Below are positions 28,373-36,800 of a stretch of DNA of 64,000 nucleotides, in pieces. Origin of the DNA: Symploca sp. SIO1C2. Its GTDB lineage: Bacteria; Cyanobacteriota; Cyanobacteriia; Cyanobacteriales; Coleofasciculaceae. Every line of letters begins with the position of its first letter. Within the stretch, counting starts at the first letter, position 1. The notes under the pieces were generated by a model. The model was not told where the DNA came from. It did not search any database and saw nothing but the letters and a program-made list of their open reading frames with translations. The position numbers and the translations under genes are program-made. Where the stretch lies: contig JAAHFP010000002.1 in assembly GCA_010672925.1 (NCBI GenBank), positions 367,244 to 431,243 on the forward strand, in the 5' to 3' direction.

Positions 28373-29227
28373 CTAATCCATATAAAGATCGCACATTGAT
28401 TTGATTTCTTCTTTGATACGCGATCGCACAGCTTCTGGAGAAACGATTACACAATTTTTCCCATACCGCAAGACTTCTCTAGTAAACCAAAAAGTATTCG
28501 CAATCCGCCGCACCACTCTTTTTACTTGCGGTGCTCCTGCTAACCAGTCATTGCTGATATCTTCAGTTTTGGTTTTGTAGGCAAAAGCTAAAGTGCCAAA
28601 CAGGTGCATTTCCACTTCTATTTGAGCCAAGTTGGAGCGCCAAGAACCTTTGACGGGAGTAATGGCAGCTTCTGAAATCCGGTCTAAACGTAAGCACCAG
28701 TTGTGGTTTAGTTCCAGTAAATCCTGATTTCCTTCTGTTTCCTCACACCAACAGTCGAGATAATGCCGCTTCTCGTGAAAGTTAATTTGAGCATGACGGA
28801 TCGTAAAGTGCCAAGGTAGATCCGCTGCATCCCGGTAGTCAAGCTGGAAGGGTTGATTACGGCGGATGTAACGCTCTAATTCTAGTCGCCAGGAGGGAGG
28901 GGGATTGGCAACAAATCCTTCGATTTCTCGGCGTAGGGGAATAGATAGTTCACTTCGTTCTAAGAGTAGCTTAGCCATTTCTAATGCTAAGCCTAATTCT
29001 CCGTCATCAGTTAAGGCTTTATGAGCTCTTATCAGAGTATTGATACGGGTTTGACTCCAGTCATTGTTGGGAAGTACCAGAAGCTTGCGACGAGCAATCC
29101 CTTCTACCAATTTAGAAATATTGGGACGATCACCCCAAGTCATACCTAATTCAAGGGCAATTGCCATTAGCTCGGCTTTGTCTAGTTCTGATATAGATAG
29201 GGTAATGGATTGACCTTTACGACTCAC
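28373..29227 (-). CDS. WYL-domain transcriptional regulator of the CRISPR locus
   Basis: No ATG is available near the start: the track start (29239) is TTG, and a GTG at 29227 follows a G-rich stretch at a suitable distance, giving 284 residues. The N-terminus (SITLSISELDKAELMAIALE, then ISKLVEGIARRKL) is a short DNA-binding module. The C-terminal half has a WYL-type ligand-binding fold (LRLDRISEAAITPV; VVRRIANTFWFTREVLRYG). The architecture resembles sll7009, the WYL regulator beside the I-D system of Synechocystis 6803, which is reported to repress crRNA accumulation. It is divergent from cas3 across about 110 bp with palindromic sites. Confidence 0.75.
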   Translation of the reverse strand: MSRKGQSITLSISELDKAELMAIALELGMTWGDRPNISKLVEGIARRKLLVLPNNDWSQTRINTLIRAHKALTDDGELGLALEMAKLLLERSELSIPLRREIEGFVANPPPSWRLELERYIRRNQPFQLDYRDAADLPWHFTIRHAQINFHEKRHYLDCWCEETEGNQDLLELNHNWCLRLDRISEAAITPVKGSWRSNLAQIEVEMHLFGTLAFAYKTKTEDISNDWLAGAPQVKRVVRRIANTFWFTREVLRYGKNCVIVSPEAVRSRIKEEIKSMCDLYMD

Positions 29228-29244
29228 AGGAACCCCCAAAAGTA

Positions 29245-29263
29245 TACGGACACTTTGTCCGTA
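29245..29263. promoter_or_regulatory. Palindromic operator in the WYL-cas3 intergenic region
   Basis: TACGGACA-CTT-TGTCCGTA, a perfect 8-bp inverted repeat just upstream of the regulator start. Likely autoregulatory site, by inference. Confidence 0.55.
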
Positions 29264-29315
29264 AAGAGCTTGATTTCTCCTATTTTCGGTGTCATCATAA
29301 GGTCATTGCAACTAG

Positions 29316-29344
29316 TTACGGACACTATTTACTACTATGTCCGA
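29316..29344. promoter_or_regulatory. Second operator-like site across the cas3 start codon
   Basis: The half-site TACGGACA recurs at 29317 and TGTCCG at 29338, with 13 bp between them instead of 3. The right half overlaps the cas3 ATG. Together with the 29245 site this suggests cooperative repression. Confidence 0.45.
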
Positions 29345-31769
29345 ATACCAGATTACCCTGAAACCTATTTATTCTTGCCCTGCGGAGGAATTGCCGCCAG
29401 GGGTGAAGCTACCAGAAGGTTGGTCATTGTCTTGGCATCAAGCCGCCACTTATGAAGCATTGCAAGACCCGAACATTGATGTGGTGTTCAATACAGCGAT
29501 GACGGGGGATGGGAAAAGCTTAGCAGCTCAGCTAAGAGTCTTACAAGGAGAAGGTTGTGCTCTTTGTCTCTATCCTACCAATGAACTGGCTCGTGACCAG
29601 GAAATGCAGACAAGGAGGTATATCGAACAATTCCAGCCACCCCATGAACCTCGTGTGGTGAGGCTCTCAGGAGCAGAGTTGGAGATTTATGCCGAAAATG
29701 AGGGATTGAGGAAAGGCGCTGCGATCGCTTCTCGTACAGCCCAGGCAGAAATATTACTGACTAATCCTGATATTTTCCACTATTTACATCGAGGAGCCTA
29801 TCTATTTAAAGGGGATAGTCCCGATAAATTGTGGGGGAAGATTGATAAGGATTTTGACTTATTTGTTTTTGATGAATTTCACGTCTTTGAGCCTCCCCAA
29901 ATTGCCGGTGTGATGAACACAATGTTGCTGATTCGCTGTACCAATCGGCGCAAGAAGTTTCTCTTTCTTTCCGCTACCCCTGACCTACAGTTAATTGAGC
30001 GATTGGAAAAGGCAGGATTTCGAGTTAAGCAAATTAACCCCCTAGAGCAACAAAAGTATAAGTTTCCCGATACTGTAGCCGAATCTCAACAATTAGCTCT
30101 CGATAAATGGCGACAGGTATCACAAGCAATTACCCTTAATTTTATTCCCCTTGAACCCTCTTTTCAAGCAGCGGAAACTTGGCTTAAAGAAAACAGTGAT
30201 TTAATTGTGGCTCAGTTTCAGCAATATCCAGGAAGTAAGGGAGCAATTATTCTCAACTCCATTGCGGCAGTAAAACGGCTAGTGCTGTTTTTGCGGGAAG
30301 CATTGCAGCCCTTGGGTTTGACAGTAGGGGAGAATACCGGGTTATCGGGCAGAGGAGAAAAAGAGCGATCGCTTTTAGCAGATTTAGTTATCGGTACTAG
30401 CACTATTGATGTGGGTGTTGATTTCAAGATTAATTTTCTGCTGTTTGAATCCTCTGATGCCGGTAATTTTATTCAACGGTTGGGAAGATTAGGAAGGCAT
30501 GATGGTTATGAACAGGATGGGGAAAAAGTTAGTTTTGATAAGTTCACAGCCTATGCTCTCGTAGCCAACTTTTTGGTCGAACGTTTGTTTAAGAGAAGGC
30601 AGGAGGCAGGAGGCAGGAGGCAGGAGGTAAGAGGTAGGGAGAAGGAGCAGGTGGTAGGTGGTAGGTGGCAGAACCCACCCCTAACCCCTCCAAGGAGGGG
30701 GACAAGAGGTAGGGGGAAGGATATAGAAGGTAGGGTGCAGGAGGCAGGAGGTAGTACCGATGAAACAAACTTTACCACAATAGATGAAAATCCATCTCGA
30801 CCCGTCTCCGCGTCTCCGCGTCCCCGCGTCTCCCTATCACCACATTCCCCAGTCTCTGTATTAGAATCGGGGGGAATTTATGAGCGTCCCTTTTTCCACC
30901 AGACAATTAGTGATAATTATCGAAGAATTAATGATTTTAGAGGCTACTATTCCCGTTGGGGTGCAGTACAGTCATTGCGGCTGTGTTATCAATTAAGCGA
31001 TCGCACAATTAAGCAGCAATATGCTCAAAGTCGGGAGAAATTTAGCCAAGCTTGTGAGGATGTATTTAATACTAACTTAAAACGGGTAGGAGGTAGGGTT
31101 AGTGGCTGGAGAAGAGATTGGCAACAACTTTCTGGTAAGGATAAGGGTAATCCAATTGCCGAAGATGCTTCTAGCTTCCGTGGTGTCAGCATTCTGCAAT
31201 GTGGACTCTATGATCTTACAGAAGAAAACGAGTGCGATCGCTTTAAAACTTACGACTTGCCAGGAATTCTCAGTAACCTAGAGATTGAACTGTGGACAAA
31301 GGCGGCATTTATACGGACACTTAAGGAAACTGCTGCACGGCAAGGAATGCCGATTCCCAAGGGACGTTTTGAGCATTGTCTAGCATTGATGAAGTTGCGG
31401 ACATACCGAGAGAAGCGGTTGAATTGGAAGTTTACTTATCCTGGTAATTTGCAACCCATTGCCGATGCTTGGCAGGTTCAGGTATTAATGGGAATTCAAG
31501 TGTGGCAACCAGATAACCCCTGGATTGGTGAAATTAATCAGCGTTTGAGACTGCAAGGATTAGTTGGTTATGTGCTGCGGCGTCCGGTGGTTGAAGTACG
31601 GAGGCGGTTACAGTTACCAATGCATTTTCAGATTTATCCCATTAGTGATGACTACAGCATACATGAGGCAACTGCTCCCTATGCGATCGCGTTTAGTCAA
31701 TCGGCACTGTTGTTAGATACGTTGGCGTACAGGTTGAAGAGTGAAGGAGGTGAATCGTGGATTGTTTAG
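29337..31769 (+). CDS. cas3: Type I-D Cas3 helicase (Cas3')
   Basis: 810 residues. Superfamily 2 helicase motifs are present: motif I AMTGDGKS, LYPTNELARDQ (Ia), DEFH (motif II), LFLSATPD (III), and GTSTIDVGVDF plus IQRLGRLGRH (V/VI). There is no HD nuclease domain; in type I-D that domain sits in Cas10d, matching this operon. Cas3' unwinds target DNA after Cascade binding. Residues about 420-505 are a low-complexity insert made from intergenic repeats, making the protein longer than I would expect for I-D Cas3'. The ATG overlaps the operator half-site. It is the first gene of the cas operon. Confidence 0.9.
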   Translation: MSEYQITLKPIYSCPAEELPPGVKLPEGWSLSWHQAATYEALQDPNIDVVFNTAMTGDGKSLAAQLRVLQGEGCALCLYPTNELARDQEMQTRRYIEQFQPPHEPRVVRLSGAELEIYAENEGLRKGAAIASRTAQAEILLTNPDIFHYLHRGAYLFKGDSPDKLWGKIDKDFDLFVFDEFHVFEPPQIAGVMNTMLLIRCTNRRKKFLFLSATPDLQLIERLEKAGFRVKQINPLEQQKYKFPDTVAESQQLALDKWRQVSQAITLNFIPLEPSFQAAETWLKENSDLIVAQFQQYPGSKGAIILNSIAAVKRLVLFLREALQPLGLTVGENTGLSGRGEKERSLLADLVIGTSTIDVGVDFKINFLLFESSDAGNFIQRLGRLGRHDGYEQDGEKVSFDKFTAYALVANFLVERLFKRRQEAGGRRQEVRGREKEQVVGGRWQNPPLTPPRRGTRGRGKDIEGRVQEAGGSTDETNFTTIDENPSRPVSASPRPRVSLSPHSPVSVLESGGIYERPFFHQTISDNYRRINDFRGYYSRWGAVQSLRLCYQLSDRTIKQQYAQSREKFSQACEDVFNTNLKRVGGRVSGWRRDWQQLSGKDKGNPIAEDASSFRGVSILQCGLYDLTEENECDRFKTYDLPGILSNLEIELWTKAAFIRTLKETAARQGMPIPKGRFEHCLALMKLRTYREKRLNWKFTYPGNLQPIADAWQVQVLMGIQVWQPDNPWIGEINQRLRLQGLVGYVLRRPVVEVRRRLQLPMHFQIYPISDDYSIHEATAPYAIAFSQSALLLDTLAYRLKSEGGESWIV
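30594..30850 (+). repeat. Dispersed repeats inserted in frame within cas3
   Basis: GGCAGGAGGCAGG tandem units, then CCCACCCCTAACCCCTCCAA (the repeat also found at 35.76, 36.40, 38.23 and 61.29 kb), then TCTCCGCG octamers as near 39.53 and 44.54 kb. All read open in the cas3 frame, between helicase motif VI and the C-terminal region. Confidence 0.8.
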
Positions 31770-31770
31770 G

Positions 31771-31792
31771 GTTTCAATCCCTGATAGGGATT
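31771..31792 (-). CRISPR. Orphan CRISPR half-repeat after cas3
   Basis: The 22-bp reverse complement of the repeat 3' half (AATCCCTATCAGG...GAAAC) begins one base after the cas3 stop. It is exact for arrays 1 and 3. There is no second repeat or spacer. Confidence 0.8.
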
Positions 31793-32113
31793 CTTGGAGT
31801 TAGACGGAGGAGTAAACAGCTTACGCCATTAAGTTCAGACGTAAGTATTCTCAACCCCCAAAAGCTATAAAGCAAGATTTGATAGTAGATGGCTGGTTAA
31901 GCACTTAACAAAAGGACAAACCTAAAGCAATCAATCCTAAACAAGCTTCAGCAATCAATCCTAAACAAGCTTCCCTCTCCTTTCTTCAAACTCAACAATG
32001 CCTCAATATTTTAGAGATTAATAATGAACGAGCAACAACTATTAGCAAGAATTACAGTTAAGACGAAAATCTTTTTAGCTTTTGCAATATTCTCAACAAG
32101 CATCGTAACCCAC

Positions 32114-32281
32114 CGGTCGTTTTAACGACCGGCTAATAGCTCAAGTCCACTTAAGTGGACTAATAACCTTAAGCGTCTACAAAGAATTAGTGAAAGTTTT
32201 TTCAACAAAATTTTTGCTTACCTGTTTATCCAGTCGTCTTTAGACGACTTTAGCTATAAGCCTGGGGTTTAAACCCCAGGC
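32114..32281. repeat. Cluster of four short perfect hairpins
   Basis: CCGGTCGTTTTAACGACCGG (32114), AGTCCACTTAAGTGGACT (32143), GTCGTCTTTAGACGAC (32234) and CCTGGGGTTTAAACCCCAGG (32262). The stems differ, but all are centred on TTTA or TTAA and two are followed by TAGCT. The rest of 31793-32359 has no supported gene. Confidence 0.6.
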
Positions 32282-32359
32282 GGACTTGGCAACTGTCGCA
32301 GGCTCTCAATAGAGACTGGTGATATCTATGGGAGATCAAAATTTTCCTATTAAATCAAA

Positions 32360-32806
32360 ATGACTTACAAAACACCAACAATTGAAGAATTCGGAGAACT
32401 AGCTCAACAACTACCCGAAAAAATACCCTACTTAAAAATGTTAGTCCTATTTGGTTCTAGAGCCACAGGTAAAACTCATGCTAATAGTGATTGGGATTTT
32501 GCGGCACTCTACGATGAACAACTTAGAGAGGAATCTTGTAGAGGTTTTGCCTGGTTTGAGGTTCCTGGACTTGTTGGTGAAATTTTTAACATCAACAGCG
32601 ACAAGATTGATATGGTTGAACTTAATCGTGGCACACCATTGCTGAATTATCATGTAGCGCGTGATGGGAAATTATTATACGAAAAAGAACCTGGAGAGTT
32701 TCTGAATTTTCAACGCCAAGCTTGGAAAACTTATGCCGACACCGCTAAATTCCGTAAGGCTCAACAGCGGAGCATTGAACTATGGCTACAAAGGTGGGGT
32801 GTATGA
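32360..32806 (+). CDS. MNT-type nucleotidyltransferase domain protein
   Basis: 148 residues. LVLFGSRATGKTHANSDWDF contains the GS...DxD signature of minimal nucleotidyltransferases (GS at about residue 34, DWD at about 46-48). The C-terminal half (YADTAKFRKAQQRSIELWLQ) is helical. Family knowledge: MNT proteins pair with HEPN toxins and AMPylate or otherwise modify them, or act as adenylyltransferases in other defence modules. Here the next gene overlaps by ATGA but does not look like a typical HEPN RxxxxH protein. It lies within the cas operon, between cas3 and cas10d, in the same orientation. Confidence 0.75.
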   Translation: MTYKTPTIEEFGELAQQLPEKIPYLKMLVLFGSRATGKTHANSDWDFAALYDEQLREESCRGFAWFEVPGLVGEIFNINSDKIDMVELNRGTPLLNYHVARDGKLLYEKEPGEFLNFQRQAWKTYADTAKFRKAQQRSIELWLQRWGV

Positions 32807-33378
32807 CAGCTCAATTGAACGGTGAAGAAATTATACGTCATATTCAACAAACTTATGAAGATTTTCTAGCAAAACCTGAAAATAGAGAGTTTGTTAATCG
32901 TTTAAGTCTACTAGTCCAAAAGTATCAGCAAATTGCTGCGATGGAAGCTGATGCTGAAACCAATCCTTTGGTAGGTTTGGAGCGCGAAAACCTACTCATG
33001 GAAGCTGAATCTGAATTAGAGGAAATCTCAATTCAAATTAAAGATGCTTGTGAATTAAATCTATCACCGTCTGAGGGAGAACTATTCGAGGGATATACTC
33101 AAGGTGAAATTGAGGAAATACAAGAACTTATGCAGCAATGGAGTCCAGCAACCTATGCTGATGTTGCAGCTAGCATTCTTGATCATGCTTTTAGGAAAGA
33201 TTTTGAACCACTGGATTATCTACGGAGAGCATCAAGGTTTGACAAACCTAAAGCAATCCGCATTCCACGCTTAGGTTCTAGTGAAATGGGTACAGTAAGA
33301 TGGGAGATTAAAAGTACTGGAGAATATCTTATAGAAACACCAGAAGGCAAAATTGTCACCTATGGCTTCAATGATTAA
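32803..33378 (+). CDS. Unknown protein coupled to the MNT gene
   Basis: 191 residues starting MTAQLNGEEIIRHIQ at the ATGA overlap with the MNT stop; the track start at 32782 would extend into that gene. The first 110 residues are predicted helical or coiled-coil and acidic. The C-terminus is beta-rich and basic (FDKPKAIRIPRLGSSEMGTV). No HEPN RxxxxH motif is obvious. Overlap with the MNT gene argues for a joint function. Not recognised. Confidence 0.6.
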   Translation: MTAQLNGEEIIRHIQQTYEDFLAKPENREFVNRLSLLVQKYQQIAAMEADAETNPLVGLERENLLMEAESELEEISIQIKDACELNLSPSEGELFEGYTQGEIEEIQELMQQWSPATYADVAASILDHAFRKDFEPLDYLRRASRFDKPKAIRIPRLGSSEMGTVRWEIKSTGEYLIETPEGKIVTYGFND

Positions 33379-33404
33379 AAAATACTATTGATAAGATTAC
33401 TACT

Positions 33405-33818
33405 ATGGAAAGAGACCAAGCTGCACTTTTTGAACGGAACCGACTTGCTGAATTGAAAAATCGTCTTTTTGCTCAGGAGAGAGCCATGAAAGATGAACGC
33501 CGCAAGTTATGGGAGATAGAAAAAGACTCAGAGGAAGCATATACGGTTTGGAGTAAATTGGAAATTTTATCCACCTATATCGCCGGATATGTTAGTCAGA
33601 TTGTGACTTCAGGTCACACCCGTCAAGAACCTCGTGATGTCATTAACCATTTACATCAGCTGAGTATTTTCGATTTTGACTGTATTGTTGATTGGTATCG
33701 CTCTTCGGAAGCAGAATATCCCAAAATAAAGCAATTTTTTGAACTTTTAGACTATATCCGTCTTCTCACTCTGGAGTATGTCGAACGATATCAGTTACTG
33801 GAAATGCAGCAAAAATAA
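33405..33818 (+). CDS. Unknown helical protein inside the cas operon
   Basis: 137 residues, almost all helical. The N-terminus is a charged coiled coil (LAELKNRLFAQERAMKDERR) and the remainder has an aromatic-rich bundle (FDFDCIVDWYRSSEAEYPKI). No catalytic motif. It lies 26 bp after the preceding unknown gene and 12 bp before the cas10d ATG, so it is cotranscribed with both. It could be a small complex subunit or partner of the MNT pair; both are guesses. Confidence 0.55.
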   Translation: MERDQAALFERNRLAELKNRLFAQERAMKDERRKLWEIEKDSEEAYTVWSKLEILSTYIAGYVSQIVTSGHTRQEPRDVINHLHQLSIFDFDCIVDWYRSSEAEYPKIKQFFELLDYIRLLTLEYVERYQLLEMQQK

Positions 33819-33830
33819 TTGGGGAAGACA

Positions 33831-36800
33831 ATGGCTAAAAAACCTAAGGATGTTGAAGAGTTACAACAACTTTCTCTATTTGACACCGAGATAACCTTAA
33901 ACTCAGAACAAGATGATGACTGGTTAGAGGATGAAGATTTCGGCTTTGATGGGGAACCTTCGGATCGTACTATCGAAACCTCTCAAGCCTTACTCACTCT
34001 CCAACTGCTGCAAGAAGCTATTGAAGCACAAAATCCTGATGATCCAGTAATGCGGGATTTCGGAACATATGTTTTGCCGAAATTGCTGCGATTGGCTATT
34101 GGGGTAACGGCTAAAGGAGGTAAGTTTTTTGATAACATTGACAAAGAACGAGAAGCAGCATGGAAAATCTATTTGTTGATAATCGCTAAATTATTAAATG
34201 GCAATTACTTCAGATTATTTGATTTTTATTTTCGTACCTTGATTCAGCAACACCGGAAACAGAAGGTTCGACGGGATAATGCCGCTGATCAATCCCTGAA
34301 TACTCACTTACTCAATGGCTTATTTCCCGCTAATTTAATTGAGAAACGGTTGGAAAAGCTGAATACCACTATCAAGCGAGTGGTACGAGAAAGGGAACGA
34401 CGCTTGGTGATGGCGGCATTTATTCTCCATGATTTTGAAAAGTTTCCTGAGCCTGATGTACCAGCAAATTGTCGCAAATTATCCATAGCGGAGCATCGCC
34501 AAATTATTGAACGTCTGGTTCATCAGCTAAGATTAGATTCTTTTATTAATCCTGAAGAACCAGAAGCTTATCAAGAGTATATTGATGATTTACTCTGCAT
34601 GGCGTATAATGCCCAAAGACGCTGGGATACTAACTGGAACTTTTCCGAATTTGGACTTAATGTTACCTTAAGCGATCGCGCCCTTAGACAACTTTCCGAT
34701 TTAACCTGTCTGGCGGACTCCCTAGCATCTATAGTTAAGCATCCCCAAGATGCTCAAAATCAAAGACTTAACGACATTATCCACAGTTTAAGCGATGGTA
34801 ACTTGAAGTTTACCTATCACAGTATTGCGGAAAATCGAGGTGTACTGACTAATGTGGTAAATAATGCCTTAATGCAGGCTCATACCGCAGTTAATACAGA
34901 AGCATCTATATATTATGAGCCACTGCTGTATTTACCAACTGGAGTAATCTATCTCGCAACTCGTGATGCACCCCCTATCTCAACGGCAGATTTAACAGAC
35001 AGAGTAGTTACTCAAATCCAATCCCTCTGTCGGCAACAATTACGCTTGAGACAAACCGGTTTTAGCAGAGATGGTAAGGGGATGAAATATGCTGATTATT
35101 ACGAGTTGTTCTTTGATGATGTCGGGTTAATGCAAGTGGCTTTAGATGCTACCTTGCGTATCCTCAATCCCAATAAAACCTCGGTGGCTAAAAGTCGTAG
35201 CGATAATCTGGTCAAGTTTCAGCAAAAAAATGTCCTCTCTGCTGATTATGACTTTATCTTTAAGGATGATATCCGCATTGATCAGCTAGCGGAATTTGGT
35301 GATGTGGTTAGCCGCAAGATTTGGGGGGAGAGAGTTAATCGTATTGCTGTAGCCTGTAAGCAGAATCAGCAGTTACCGAAACTCCCTTATCTGGATTTAG
35401 TGCAGAAAGTTGCTGAATATTGGAACCTCTCGGAATACTTACCCCCAATCCGAGAGATTCAGCGCATTAATGAAAGCCTTAAGGAAAATCAGCTTAAGGG
35501 AAATACAGGAGGAGTGCCTTACGAATGGTACTTTTTAGCCGCCAAGTATCTGGAAAATCATCCTGGGATAGAAGATATTCGTCCCATCGGTGAAAAATTG
35601 ATTACTTATCTTACCAGTCTCACTCAACCGATTACTGCTGAGTACCAGTTACCAGATGGTTGGGATGATTTGAGGCTATGGGTAAAGCAGGTAGTAATGT
35701 TACCGGTGATATCAAGTCCGGTAGAATACTTACACTTTGGTGCAAATAAGGCAGAACCCACCCCTAACCCCTCCAAGGAGGGGGACCGGAGGCAGAAGGC
35801 AGAAGGGAAGGAAGAAGGTTGCAAGGTAGAAGGAGATGATAAGTGTTTAGCCGGTATTCGTAATCAAGGGCAATCTTCTGCAAAGCAGGCGGATATCTTC
35901 CTTAAAGAATTAGCCAATTACCAGCTTGCGAAGAAACCGGGTAGAGGCAGACAGTTAATTTGTTCAATTTCCCATTCTCCCTACACCGTTACTGAACAGA
36001 TGGAGTCAGCGGTTTTGTTTACTCCCCAGGTGTATACCAACAAACAAATGCTAGGAGGTTCTAACGCCAAGCGCAATATTTCCAGTATTGCCGGTTTAGA
36101 GATGATGCTGCGGCAAATTTTGATGAATCAAACCCAAGCCGTTGGCAAGCGATTTGAGGATGGTAAGTACCGCTACCTCTATTTTTATCCCACCTACTAC
36201 TTCACCCCAGAGACAAACAAGTTTCTGCAAAAAGCCTACAGTAGGATTGCTCAAACTCGTTTTGATACCAGTATCCGCAACCATTTTATCAAAAAGAACT
36301 TCCAAGCAGACTTCCAACGCGATCGCTACCAAAGTGTGGATACCTTTCTTATATCAAGTCCGGTTGAATACTTACACTCGGGTAACAAGAAGGCAGAACC
36401 CACCCCTAACCCCTCCAAGGAGGGGGACCGGAGGCAGAGGGCAGAAAGGAATTCTCACTGTTTATCCGAACTTGATACGATTGCAGAAAATCCTAAACCG
36501 GGCAAAGACCGAACCTTTAAGTTGAGCTATCCCGAAGACCAACCGATGACATTTTACTTTATGGCGATGCCACCGGGAAGGGATAGTACGGATACGGAAT
36601 CCTGGGTAATGCCGAGTTGGTTAGCTTTTGCCTTCCCCATGATTCTGGATGTAAAAACCGTAGTTTCCGAGTCGCCGATTCCCCCCTTTAATGATGGTGC
36701 CGAATTTGAAGAAAGCGTTTTTCTCGATAGTGCCCCTTATGCCTTCCGGATGCTCACCAAACGCGATCGCTTCCGTCTTGATTATATCCTGGATGGTTGG

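Noticed and set aside
32803-33378. HepT (HEPN) toxin paired with the MNT gene
   Set aside because: No RxxxxH motif or typical HEPN helix pattern was found; left as unknown.
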